DNA of 49,512 nucleotides from Pirellulaceae bacterium (GTDB lineage: Bacteria; Planctomycetota; Planctomycetia; Pirellulales; Pirellulaceae), in assembly GCA_024102795.1 (NCBI GenBank), contig JAGFJK010000411.1, forward strand, positions 1 through 49,512, in the 5' to 3' direction. The notes below the pieces were generated by a model, which was not told the DNA's origin, searched no databases, and worked only from the letters and a program-made list of their open reading frames with translations. This document shows, piece after piece, positions 1 to 10,200 of this stretch; positions within the stretch are counted from its first letter, which is position 1; every line of letters begins with the position of its first letter. The position numbers and the translations under genes were made by a program.

Positions 1-2
1 CG

Positions 3-1151
3 CCGCGCCAGGGCGACCCGCAACGGCGGGATCGCGGGCTGCCGGAGGGCCAGCCGAGCCTGCCGCCGGAAGTGGCGGCGGCCGAGCGGAAGCCGAGCCG
101 CGGATACTGGGCCGAAACCTGGCGCCACTTCCGTCGCCGCAAGCTGTCGATGGTCGCCCTGGGCTATGTGCTCTTGATGGCGCTGATCGCCGTGCTGTCG
201 CCCGCGATCGCCGGGACCAAGCCGCTGGCCTGCCGTTACAAGGGGAAGCTGTACTTTCCCGCGCTGGGCTACTACCACCCGCGCTGGGAAAACTCGGTCT
301 TCTACCGCGACAAGTTCCGCCGCGTCTACCCGCCGAACCTGCGGAAGAACGACCCGCAGAGTTGGGCGATCTGGCCGCTGGTGTACCAGGATCCGACCCG
401 CCGCGTGCGCGAGGGCGAATGGGAAAGCCAGCCCGCGAATCCCGCTCGGGATGAAGGCCATCCGAACCGCTACAATCTGTTCGGCACCAATCGCGAAGGT
501 TACGACGTGTTCGCCATCATGGTCCACGGCACGCGGACGGCGCTGCTGGTGGGCTTCGTGTCGATGGGGATCGCCGGCGCCATCGGCGTCACGCTCGGCG
601 CGCTGGCCGGCTACCTGGGCGGTTGGGTCGATATGCTGCTCAGCCGGCTGATCGAAGTCGTGATGTGCATCCCGCCGCTGGTGCTGATCCTGGCCCTGAT
701 CGCCATCCTGGAGAAGCCCACGATCTGGGACATGATGATGGTGCTGGGCGCCACCAGTTGGACGGGCATCGCGCGGTTGACTCGCGGCGAATTTCTCAAG
801 CTTCGCGAGCAGGAGTTCGTCACCGCGGCGCGGGCCCTGGGCGTCAGCAGCCCACGGATCATGTTCCGCCATATTCTGCGCAACGCCCTGGCGCCGATCC
901 TGGTGCCGATCACCTTCGGTATCGCCTCGGCCATCCTGACCGAAAGCGCGCTCAGTTTCCTGGGATTCGGAGCTCCGCCGCCCAATCCCAGTTGGGGCGC
1001 GCTGCTCAGCGACGGCCGGACCAACCTGCAGATGTGGTGGCTGATCGTGTTTCCCGGCGCCGCCATCTTTCTGACTGTCCTGGCCTACAACCTGGTTGGC
1101 GAGGGGGTGCAGGAAGCCACCGACCCGCGCATCCGGGCTCCCAAGCATTAA
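3..1151 (+). CDS. Peptide ABC transporter permease, YejE/DppC-like (5' end outside window)
   Basis: Inner-membrane permease of a peptide importer. The frame is open to the left edge, so the true start may lie upstream; the first in-window candidate is GTG at 72, without a clear ribosome site. From that GTG the protein has a basic cytoplasmic start (WRHFRRRK), a first membrane segment (about 25-48), a long extracytoplasmic loop (about 49-145) and then the five-helix permease core. The core carries the EAA-type coupling loop ([20 protein letters not shown]) that contacts the ATPase. The long loop with [12 protein letters not shown] and WAIWPLVY resembles YejE, the permease of the YejABEF peptide/microcin C importer, more than DppC; this is inference from memory of the family. 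The next gene, a fused double ATPase as in YejF, supports it. The stop is 11 bases before the ATPase start, so the two are almost certainly cotranscribed. Confidence 0.9.
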   Translation, partial: PRQGDPQRRDRGLPEGQPSLPPEVAAAERKPSRGYWAETWRHFRRRKLSMVALGYVLLMALIAVLSPAIAGTKPLACRYKGKLYFPALGYYHPRWENSVFYRDKFRRVYPPNLRKNDPQSWAIWPLVYQDPTRRVREGEWESQPANPARDEGHPNRYNLFGTNREGYDVFAIMVHGTRTALLVGFVSMGIAGAIGVTLGALAGYLGGWVDMLLSRLIEVVMCIPPLVLILALIAILEKPTIWDMMMVLGATSWTGIARLTRGEFLKLREQEFVTAARALGVSSPRIMFRHILRNALAPILVPITFGIASAILTESALSFLGFGAPPPNPSWGALLSDGRTNLQMWWLIVFPGAAIFLTVLAYNLVGEGVQEATDPRIRAPKH

Positions 1152-1162
1152 GCCGCAGACTC

Positions 1163-3031
1163 ATGAGCAACCCGGTCGTCGAAATCGAAAATCTGCGGAC
1201 GTACTTCCACACGGAGGAGGGCGTCGTCAAGGCGGTCGACGACATCACGCTGGCCATCCACGAGGGCCGCACGCTGGGCATTGTGGGCGAGTCGGGTTCG
1301 GGCAAGTCGGTCACCTCGCTCTCGATCATGCGGCTGCTGGCCTCCTCCGCCCGCATCGAAACGGGACGCATCGCCTTTCTGGGCCGCGACCTGGTGCGCC
1401 TGCCGGAAGCCGACATGCGGCGGGTCCGCGGCAGGGAGATCAGCATGATCTTCCAGGAACCGATGACCAGTTTGAATCCCGTGTTCACGGTGGGACAGCA
1501 GGTCATGGAAGCGCTCATGCTGCACCAGCGATCGTCGCGCGGCGAAGCGCGCCGCCGCACGATCGAGCTGTTCGACGAAGTGGGTATTCCGGAACCGGAT
1601 CAGCGCGTGGATTCCTACCCGCACCAGTTGTCCGGCGGCCAGAAGCAGCGCGTGATGATCGCCATGGCCTTGTCGTGCAACCCCAAGCTGCTGATTGCCG
1701 ACGAACCGACCACGGCCCTGGACGTGACGATCCAGGCGCAGATCCTGGACATCCTCCGCAAGCTGCGCGACCAGCGCGGGATGGCGATCCTGTTCATCAC
1801 TCACGACCTGGGCGTGATCGCCGAGATTGCCGACGACGTGGCCGTGATGTTCGCCGGACAGATCGTCGAGCAGGGACCCGTGCTGCAGATCTTCTCCCAG
1901 CCGTCGCATCCCTACACCAAGGGTCTGCTGGCATGCCGCCCGCGGCTGGACAGCCCCTTCCGCCGCTTGCCGACGGTGGAAGACTTCATGGAAACGCGGG
2001 TCGAGGAGGGCCAGGTGCGGGTGATCGCCAAGGAACTGGACGAGCGGCAACTGGAGGCGTTTCGCACCGACGGGCGAGGCCGGATGCTGCACCCCAGGTC
2101 GGCACTGACGGAAATGGGCCATCCGTGGGAGGAAGGGCATCATTCGCCGGATACGACGTGTGTCGAGGAAGGCGAGGTACCGCTGCTCCAGGTCCGCGAC
2201 TTGTTTGTCCATTTTCCGATTCGCCGCGGGGTGTTCCTGCGGACGGTTGGGCACGTGAAGGCCGTGGACGGCATCAGCTTCGACATCTATCGTGGCCAGA
2301 CGCTGGGGCTGGTTGGGGAATCGGGTTGCGGCAAGACCACGACCGGGCGAGCCATTCTCCGCCTGATCCGTCCCACCTCCGGCCAGGTGACATACGACGG
2401 CCTGGACCTGGCCACGCTGGCCGAACGGCCGCTGCGCCAGATGCGCCGGCGGATGCAGATCATCTTTCAGGACCCCTACGGTTCGCTCAATCCGCGGATG
2501 ACGGTGGAATCGATCCTGGTCGAGCCGATGACGATTCATCGCATCGGCGGCAAGTCGGCCGCCGCGCGGCGCGACCGGGCAGCGGAACTGCTGGAGGAGG
2601 TCGGTCTCGAAACGGCGCACCTGCGGCGCTATCCGCACGAATTCTCCGGTGGGCAGCGGCAGCGGATCTGCATCGCGCGAGCCTTGACCGTGGAACCGGA
2701 GTTCATCGTCTGCGACGAATCTGTCTCGGCCCTGGATGTGTCGGTGCAAGCTCAGGTGCTGAACCTGCTGAAGGACTTGCAACTGCGGCGCGGGCTGACG
2801 TACATCTTCATCAGCCACGACCTGAGCGTGGTCAAGTTCATGTCCGATATGATGGCCGTGATGAACGACGGCCAGATCGTCGAGTTCGGCCCATCGGAAA
2901 ACATCTACGCCGAGCCGAAGCAGGAGTACACCCGGCGGCTGATCGCGGCCACGCCCAAGGACGATCTGGAACATATCCAGCACCGCCAGCAGCAGCGGGA
3001 GGCGGCCCTGGCCCAGCGGCTGGAGTCGTAG
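1163..3031 (+). CDS. Fused double ATPase of peptide ABC importer, YejF/GsiA-like
   Basis: Cytoplasmic ATPase of 622 residues with two complete nucleotide-binding domains in one chain. Domain 1 has Walker A GESGSGKS (42-49), Q-loop [10 protein letters not shown], signature LSGGQKQR, Walker [13 protein letters not shown] and switch THD. Domain 2 has Walker A GESGCGKT (385-392), [30 protein letters not shown] and SHD. Both catalytic glutamates are present, so both sites look active. The linker (about 265-350) is charged and longer than in typical fused enzymes of 520-550 residues. Each domain ends with the oligopeptide-importer tail ([15 protein letters not shown]). The ATG at 1163 starts [11 protein letters not shown] right after the permease stop; the same frame is open far upstream but there overlaps the permease. 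Substrate is probably a short peptide. Confidence 0.92.
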   Translation: MSNPVVEIENLRTYFHTEEGVVKAVDDITLAIHEGRTLGIVGESGSGKSVTSLSIMRLLASSARIETGRIAFLGRDLVRLPEADMRRVRGREISMIFQEPMTSLNPVFTVGQQVMEALMLHQRSSRGEARRRTIELFDEVGIPEPDQRVDSYPHQLSGGQKQRVMIAMALSCNPKLLIADEPTTALDVTIQAQILDILRKLRDQRGMAILFITHDLGVIAEIADDVAVMFAGQIVEQGPVLQIFSQPSHPYTKGLLACRPRLDSPFRRLPTVEDFMETRVEEGQVRVIAKELDERQLEAFRTDGRGRMLHPRSALTEMGHPWEEGHHSPDTTCVEEGEVPLLQVRDLFVHFPIRRGVFLRTVGHVKAVDGISFDIYRGQTLGLVGESGCGKTTTGRAILRLIRPTSGQVTYDGLDLATLAERPLRQMRRRMQIIFQDPYGSLNPRMTVESILVEPMTIHRIGGKSAAARRDRAAELLEEVGLETAHLRRYPHEFSGGQRQRICIARALTVEPEFIVCDESVSALDVSVQAQVLNLLKDLQLRRGLTYIFISHDLSVVKFMSDMMAVMNDGQIVEFGPSENIYAEPKQEYTRRLIAATPKDDLEHIQHRQQQREAALAQRLES

Positions 3032-3051
3032 GCCCGGCGCGTTGGACGATC

Positions 3052-3080
3052 GTCGCCTTTCGCTCCGCGAAAGTAGCGAC
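3052..3080. repeat. Stem-loop between convergent genes (CTCCG-loop palindrome, copy 1)
   Basis: Arms CTTTCGC (3057-3063) and GCGAAAG (3067-3073) flank a TCC loop. They are extended by GTCGC (3052-3056) and GCGAC (3076-3080) across a two-base bulge. It lies in the 48-bp gap between the convergent double-ATPase gene and the helical protein gene and touches the latter's stop codon. It could act as a terminator in both directions, but there is no T-run. The same CGCTCCGCG centre recurs at 40154-40162, so it may be a dispersed palindrome. Confidence 0.6.
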
Positions 3081-3967
3081 TATGGTTGCCTCAGGCCTTC
3101 CATCGCCCGAAGTTCGTCGATCATGGCCTGCGTTTCGCGGGCCACGCTGCTGATCCGCTCGATCCACAGGCTTGGCCAGGACCCGAGTTTGTCAAACGGG
3201 TCGTGGTCCAGGCACGCCAGAATGCTGGCCGCGACGCGGCGATTCAGCTCCGCGCTGGAACTGTGACGGTGCAGGTCCGTTTCGAATGCGGCCCGCAGCG
3301 AAACCAGCAGCAATCGTCGAGCGGGTTCGACCGGCGTTCGGGGATGCCGATCCCGCAGGTCGTCGGCAAAATCGATCAGCCGCTGAGCATCAAAGGCGAA
3401 CTCCAGGACGTCGTATTCCAGCAACACCGGCGCCAGCAGCATATCCGTCCAGCGTTCCACGCGGTGCCGCACTCGGTTCAGCGCCGCCGACTCCTCGGTC
3501 CGCAGTTCCGGCCCGTCCAGCAGCAAGCGGAGTGCCCGGTTGCGTAGCCGCTCGTGGCCTTGTAGCACACTTCGGACCAGCGGCTGATACACACTGGCGC
3601 CGCGCCGCCGATCCCAACCGCAGGCGATGCCGCTCCAGACCCGCAACAACAGCTCGCTGCCCAGGATCTCTTCCAGCACGGGGCGCAGCGGCGACTGGCG
3701 ACCGCGGGCACTATCTCCCCTGGCAGTTGCCGAATCGTTCGCAAGGCCCGGCTGACCGGTTGCGTCGCACGATACGTCGCACATGACGTCGCTCGAGATG
3801 TCGGAGCGAATGGTCGGGAGCAACCTGGTCCAATGGTCGAGCCGGCGGCGGGAAGCGTCCCAATACTGCTGGACGGCGGTCGGACGGGCCGCCGCCGCGT
3901 GACGAATCAGCTCGCCGCCTTGACAGCCAAGGGTTGCGCCGAGTTCGAGCAGTTCGAGTACGTGCAT
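3080..3967 (-). CDS. Helical protein of unknown function
   Basis: I do not recognise this 295-residue protein. It is rich in Arg, Leu and Ala and predicted by eye to be almost all helical, with no signal peptide or membrane segment, so probably cytoplasmic. Visible landmarks are an N-terminal helix (MHVLELLELGATL), a variable low-complexity stretch (about 52-62) made of four-residue units ending in Asp and encoded by a 12-bp tandem repeat, and a C-terminal helical half with many Arg/Glu pairs. The start at 3967 is the only ATG near the N-terminus; no strong ribosome site precedes it. It lies 279 bp beyond the end of the large lipase/RTX gene on the same strand and converges on the ABC ATPase gene. 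Real rather than shadow coding is supported by codon use and by the lack of a better frame. Confidence 0.6.
   Translation of the reverse strand: MHVLELLELGATLGCQGGELIRHAAAARPTAVQQYWDASRRRLDHWTRLLPTIRSDISSDVMCDVSCDATGQPGLANDSATARGDSARGRQSPLRPVLEEILGSELLLRVWSGIACGWDRRRGASVYQPLVRSVLQGHERLRNRALRLLLDGPELRTEESAALNRVRHRVERWTDMLLAPVLLEYDVLEFAFDAQRLIDFADDLRDRHPRTPVEPARRLLLVSLRAAFETDLHRHSSSAELNRRVAASILACLDHDPFDKLGSWPSLWIERISSVARETQAMIDELRAMEGLRQP
3763..3810. repeat. 12-bp tandem repeat, four imperfect units, inside coding sequence
   Basis: Four consecutive 12-base units (3763-3774, 3775-3786, 3787-3798, 3799-3810) share a core like CGTCGCACGATA. The last unit is the most diverged. Read on the minus strand they encode IRSD, ISSD, VMCD and VSCD, a four-residue repeat near residue 55 of the helical protein. 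The period is a multiple of three, so gain or loss of units would keep the frame. Confidence 0.65.
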
Positions 3968-4245
3968 CTCAAAAAGTCAGGGGCAGGCGGAATCATCGGC
4001 CGGCAAGTCTCTGCTACGGGCCGCAACCACGGCCACGGGCGCCAGGTTGCAAAGCCAGTGCCGTGCGCTGCCGGCCGCCGCAAGCGGCCCAGGCGCGGAC
4101 GCGGAACGTCTTGCCTGCCAAATAGTTTTGGCAACGTGGTTACCTTCCCGCCCGCTGCGGACAGGTTTTCCCTGGTGGCGTTTTGGCAACACCCGCGAAG
4201 CAAAACGGGGGCAGAAGCCGGTAGGGCAGGCTTTGCTGCTTCACC
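3968..4245. other. Intergenic region with small hairpin and 11-bp direct repeat
   Basis: This 278-bp gap between two minus-strand genes holds no convincing coding frame. It contains a short perfect hairpin, TGCCAAA/TTTGGCA with a TAGT loop (4116-4133). GTTTTGGCAAC occurs twice as a direct repeat at 4125-4135 and 4180-4190. Nested complementary segments (GAAGCA at 4197-4202 with TGCTTC at 4237-4242, AAGCC with GGCTT inside) lie just after the stop of the large gene and could form a weak terminator. The promoter of the 3967 gene should be here, but I cannot place it. Confidence 0.4.
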
Positions 4246-7200
4246 TCAATTCAGCCGGTCGCCAGACTGCAAGTCGCGGAGCAGGTCCGACGCATCGGCG
4301 TGAAACCAGTCGGCCCCGTCCGCTCCCAGCAGGTCGTCCAGTTCGAGGTCGTCTCCGGCAAGTTCCGCCAGGTCAAATCGGCCGGCCTGCCACTGGTCCA
4401 GCACGTCGCGCAGGGCCTGGCCAAGTGTGGCGGCCGTCAGCGCGTCAGAGGCCGAGACTTGATCGCGGATCGTCCGCTGAGCGACCAGCAGATCGTCACC
4501 CTGGTCGCCGCGCAGCCAGTCGCGGCCGGGTCCGCCCAGCAGGACGTCGTTCCCCGCGTGACCGAACAACTGGTCGTCGCCCCAACCGCCCACCAAGATG
4601 TCGTGGCCGAAGTACCCGGACAAGTTGTCGTCGCCATCGCCGCCGACTAACACATCGTCGTCGAGCCCGCCGGCCAGCACATCGTCACCCGTGCCGCCGT
4701 CCAGCAGGTTCGGCCCGTTGCCGCCGTACAGGTGGTCGTTGCCGGAACCGCCCAGCAGCACGTCGGCGCCGTCGCGGCCCCACAGGCGATCGTCCTCCGC
4801 CCCTCCGTCAAGGAAGTTGTCGCCCTCGCCGCCCAGCAGCCGGTCATTGCCCGGCCCGCCGAACAGACTGTCGTCACCCGGTCCGCCCGCCAGGTAATCG
4901 TCGCCTGGGCCGCCGTGAAATTCGACAGTACGGCCCACGTTGCCTGCCACGGTGATCGTGTCGTCGCCGCCGTGACCGTACACAACGACTTGCCCCGCGA
5001 CGTCGAATGGACCGAGCGTCTGGTGGTCGAGCCGCAAGCGCAGGCCACCGTTGTTCGAAAGTGTGAGCACGATCCGGTTGTGGCCAGCGTCGCCCCCGAC
5101 CACCAGGTCGTCCCCTCGCAGTTCGAACTGGCTGATGACGACTTGCCAGCTCGCGGAACTCGCGGCCCCGCTCTCCGGTTCCGTAACTGTCACTCGCACT
5201 TCGTAAGCCCCTGGACTGTCGAACGCGTGGATGCCCGTCTGATATCCTGCAACGGACGTAAACGACTCATCGATCACGCCGTCCCCGGTCCAGTCGAAGC
5301 CGAACACCAGAGGCCCGGCCAGGTCCACGTCGACGGCCAGCGCCAGCGGTTCTCCCGGCACACCCGTGGTCGGACCGGCAAGGTCGATCGGCGGCGAACC
5401 GACGGTGACCGGCCGATTGGCGTAGACAATCGCCGGCGGATTCTCGCCGTCCTCGATCATGGCGTAGAGGAAATACTCACCCGGTTCGATCGCTCCCGCG
5501 TCCCAGGAGTAAGCCCCGCTGCCATCCGCTTCCTTCAATCCGCTGGCGATCAACACGCCGTCGGCGCCTTGCTGATCGTGGTCGTAATACAGGTGAATCG
5601 TGGCCTCGCTGTCGGTATCATGCGCCTCGAATCGCACATCAACCGGCGCGCCCCACAGTCCGCCGACCGCATCGACGCTGATGGTGGGAGCGACCAGCCC
5701 GCCCAGACCGTTGAACTCCACCTGCTCCAGGTTCATCACGTTCACCACCGAGATGCTCCAGACACCCGGTTGCGGATCATCAATCACGACAACGCGCCCG
5801 CTGGGATCGCTCAGGTCCGGGACAATCGCCATGTCGCCGCGCTGCGCCAGATCCTCTTCGGTCAGAGTTTCGCCGCCGGGCGTATGGATCAGAATCCGCG
5901 TTTCCGGCGAGGCGGGCGACCAAACGGCGCTCAGCAACACTTGCGGTGTCCCCGCGCCGACATGGTAACGTGCCGTCGGCATCAGCGTCTCGCCCTCGCC
6001 GCCGCCACTCGCGGCCACGACTTCCGGCAGTTCCTCCCAACCCAGGCGCGTGATCCGCCCATCGAACCCGACGCGGTATCCAAACAGCACGGGACCTCCG
6101 AGCCACTGCGGCACGTTGATTTCCGTCCACAAGGCCAGGAAGTCGTTCGCCCAGTCGTTGACGGCCTGCCCCTGGTCATCCAACGAATCCAGATCGTTGG
6201 TGAAGCTCAGCACATAGTTTCCGCTGGCCAGCTCCACACCAGGCGTCAAGTCCAACCGGACTCCGCTGAACACGTTCGTAATCCGCGGCAAATTGATGCT
6301 GGCCGAGCCCGACATTACGAAGTTCAGCCGCGAGTCGGCGCGCAAATGCCCTTCGCCCTGGAGCACTCCTTGAAGCAGATTGAATTGGCCATTGGCCTTC
6401 AGGAAACTCTCGGACCAGTTCAACTGCAATCCTTCCTGGTCGTGCCGGTCGGGGCCGGTCCCCGGCAGATTCAGCTCGATTGTGCCCAGGTGACCATCGG
6501 CCAGTTTCAGCACGCCGCCCGCGCCCAGGTGATTCGCGTCGACATGGCCGGTCAACAGCAGTTCGGCAAGCGCCTGGCCGCCAATGGTTCCTCCGCCGGC
6601 CCAGGCGGGAACCTGGAACTCCGGCAGCTCGGGCCCTCCCGTCAACGTCACATGGCCGAAGAATTCTGGTGGCAGCGGGTCGGATTCGGCGAAGTGCGAT
6701 ACTCCGCCGCCAAAACCTTGCACGAAGATCGGCCAGGGAGCGAGGATCGGGCGGTTCAATTCTTCCAGGAACAGTTCGATGGAATTGAACTGACCATTGA
6801 CGAATCCCAGGTTCGCACCCGCGTCGATTTCCAGCGGGATGGACATGGCCGCCGAGACGTCCAAGGTGTTCGCGGTCGTGTCGAACCCGACGGAGATTCG
6901 TTTCAGCTCCCAGAGGCCGGGGACCAGCGGAATATCCGCGACCGACAGAACGCCTCTGGCCTGGAGGCCGCTCGTGGTGACTTCAATGTAGTTCTCGTCA
7001 CTGAAATCCGCGGTTGCGCTGTACAACTGCGGCACCACGACGGTTCCCTGGATCCGAAAACTGTCGTCGATCAGTTTCAGCGACATGTCGCTGATCCGCA
7101 TGGTGAGCAGACCGTGAGGATTCAGTTCCAGGTCATTGGGCAGCGATGCTTGGGCGCTCCCCTGACCCAGGAACTGCTCGACGTAATGCGCGATGGTGTG

Positions 7201-10200
7201 CCAGGCGGCGCCGAATTCCTGACGAAGCGTTTCAGTGGTGGTCCGGAAGGCGAGCATCGGGGGGACGAACGCAAACTGCTGGATGGCCGGCAGAGTCGCC
7301 GTCGCGAGTTGAGCGGCTACGAGCGTTGCCAGGTAGTCGGCATCCGGGTAAGTGAAAAGAGGGCTGTTCAGCCAGTCCACGGTATCGAACGTGGTCAGTG
7401 TCACCTGCTGGGCCCGGTCGCGACCGCTGGCTGAAGAGGCGAGCACGGGCCGCAGGTGTTTTTTCCAGAGCAGGGGGTCGGAGTAGCTGGCCAGCGTGTA
7501 CCGCCCTGGCAGGAAGGCACGTCCCGCGAGGCTGACGATGTCGCCGTTCGTGATGTAATGCATCACCTGGCCGGCCCGACTGGAATCGAAATTGTCGGCG
7601 TACTCACGGCTGATGCCGGGCGCATTGAATGTGATGACGTCGCCAATCCGCCCGGCGTCTTGCGCAAAGCGTTGCGTCAAGTCGGCGGCGAACCACTGCG
7701 CGAGCGCGCCGCCCAGGCTGTGGCCGATCAGCGTTGCCGGTTTGGCCTGTCCACGAACCCACGAATAGACCGACTGCCAGGCCGCCTCGAACTGCCCGAA
7801 GCCGACTCCGCGGGGATCAAAGTCGGTGAACCAGTCGGCAAACGTTTCTGGCTGGGTGCCGCGAAACACGAGCAGCGGTTCTCCCGTCGGCGACAAGAGC
7901 CCCAAGGCGTAGAAGCCATGATCTTCCTCGAAAACGTGGGTCACCCGGTAGCCAAATACACACGGCATATCGCAAGTTTCGCGATCCTCGTACACATACT
8001 CGCGAGCCAACACTTCGTACAAGACGTACTCGTTAGAGAACCCCAGTTCGACGTTCGACCCGTTATTGTTTTCGTCCGTTTCGGGCAGCAGGTTTTCGGG
8101 ATCGGCCACGACCAGGATGTAAGGTGCTTCGGCGCTCAGGGGCAACGCCTCTGCCAGCAAGATGGTTGCGGTGCCCGCTTCGCCGACCGGCTGAACCACT
8201 ATCAAGTCGGCGCTGTTGCTGGAGCCGTCGCCATTGACGTCCACCAGCCGAGCCGTGGCGGGATCGAACCGCGGCGCTGGCGAACTGTAGATGCCGACTG
8301 GAAAACTGCTCACCGTGCCATCGATCGTGTACTCGAAATGCACCGCGCGCTCGTCGCTAACGCTCGACGAAGTCACGGCAATGTCGGCCGCCGGCGGCGC
8401 CTGGCCCAGCTTGACGACAAAGCCGCCGCCACTGGCCAAAGTGAACTCGGCCGTGGGTGACGGGTCAAAGTCCGCCGTCGCGGTGAACTGGCCTCCCAGC
8501 AGGACGTTGCCCGCCGCATCACGGGCCAATCCCGCCGCTCCGTTCTGAATATCTTCTGCTCCTGGTCCGCCGAACTGCAGCCCCCACTTGAATCGACCGT
8601 CGCGGTCCAGCCTGGTCAGAAAGACGTCTGTCGCGCCTTGGCTGGTGCGAGGATCCTGTCCAGCACCGGGATCAAAGTCCGCCGTGCCGCTGAACGTGCC
8701 AGACGTCAGCAGGTTGCCGTCATCATCAGCCAGCAGGACACTTGTTACCAACGGGACCGTGGAGAGCGACGAGACAAAGCTGCCGGCAGAGTTGAACTTC
8801 CAGATCGAAACCGTAGGAACGCTGACGCCGGACAGACGGTTGGTCGTGAAGACCGAGCCATCGGGGGCCACGACCAGCGCTTCGTTGCTGTCGTCCGACG
8901 AGTCACCGTGCGTCGTGGACCAGACGGTGGCACCGTTGAGCGGATCCAGTTTGGCCAGGATCAGGTCCTTTGGCGAGTTGACTCCGGATCCCCAAACGCC
9001 CGAGTAGTAGACGTAGCCGTCGGGACCGACGACCACTTCGCGAGCGCCGTCGTAGTCGGGGCCTCCCAACTGGCGCACCCAGCGGAACTGGCCGTCGCTG
9101 GAATACTTGGCCACAAAGCCGTCCGACCGCGCCGAGGAAACCGTGGCGGTACCCGGCCCTGGATTAAAATCCGCCGTGCCTTCCCGCACGAACCCAGCGA
9201 CGTAAACACTGCCATCAGGTCCCACGTCGAGCCCATGCGTGACTTCCTGGCCCGCGGCGTTCACGGAAATGGTCCAAAGCAGTTTTCCCAGCGGGTCGAA
9301 CTTGGCCAGGAACAGATCGAACACGCCGTGATTGGGCAGCACGTCGTCGCCAATGGTCAACGCGTGGTCCAGATAATGTCCGGTAACATACGAGTTGCCG
9401 GCCTCGTCGGTGCGAACTCCCCAGGGCGACACCCAGCCCGATGACAGGAATGTCGTGCCCCAGAGGAATTCGCCGCGCGGGCCGTACTTGGCCAGGAACC
9501 CGTTCGGGTTGGCGCCGGCGGCCATGACGGGATACTGTCCCGGTCCCGGATCCAGATCGTCGGTCCCGCGAAACTGCCCCGCGACCAGCATGTTCCCGCT
9601 GGCGTCGAAGTCCACGCCCCGCACCGCCTCGCCTACCTTAAAGGCCAGGATGAAGCTGGGGGGCTGGTCTGTCGGATCTGGCGACTCGCCCAGAAACCGA
9701 GCGACGGCCAGTTGTCGCTGACCAGCGGGCCCCAGACCGCCCGCGAGAAGAAACTTGCCGTCTGGCTGGAGAGCAATTGATGGCTCCGAAACCACTGCCA
9801 GGGGCGACGTGACCTTACCGTCGTCACCGTCAAAGGTAGTGTCGATCTGTCCGTTGGCGTCAAAGCGCGCGATACCGACGCCTGTTGATCCTCCGATGAG
9901 ACCTGCGGCCAGAATCTTGCCATCAGGCAGCACCTCGATATCGCTGATGAAATCATCGCCTGTGCCAAATTGATGCCGTGCGATGCCGTTCGTGCCAAAG
10001 GTGGAGTCAACTTGCCCAGTAGGGTTGAACCTGACCAGTGCGAACTGTCCAGACCCGGTCAGACCGCCAGCCAGACCGCTCAGGAGGATCTTTCCATCGG
10101 CCTGCGCGGCGAGATCGCCGATCGGAAGTCCACCTGGGACCGTGACGTTCGACACGCCCTGGTTACCGTAACTCGTGTCCAGGCTGCCGTCGGTCAAGTA

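Noticed and set aside
1148-2983. Minus-strand frame of about 600 codons opposite the double ATPase
   Set aside because: The plus strand has complete ABC motifs; the minus translation has no recognisable features.
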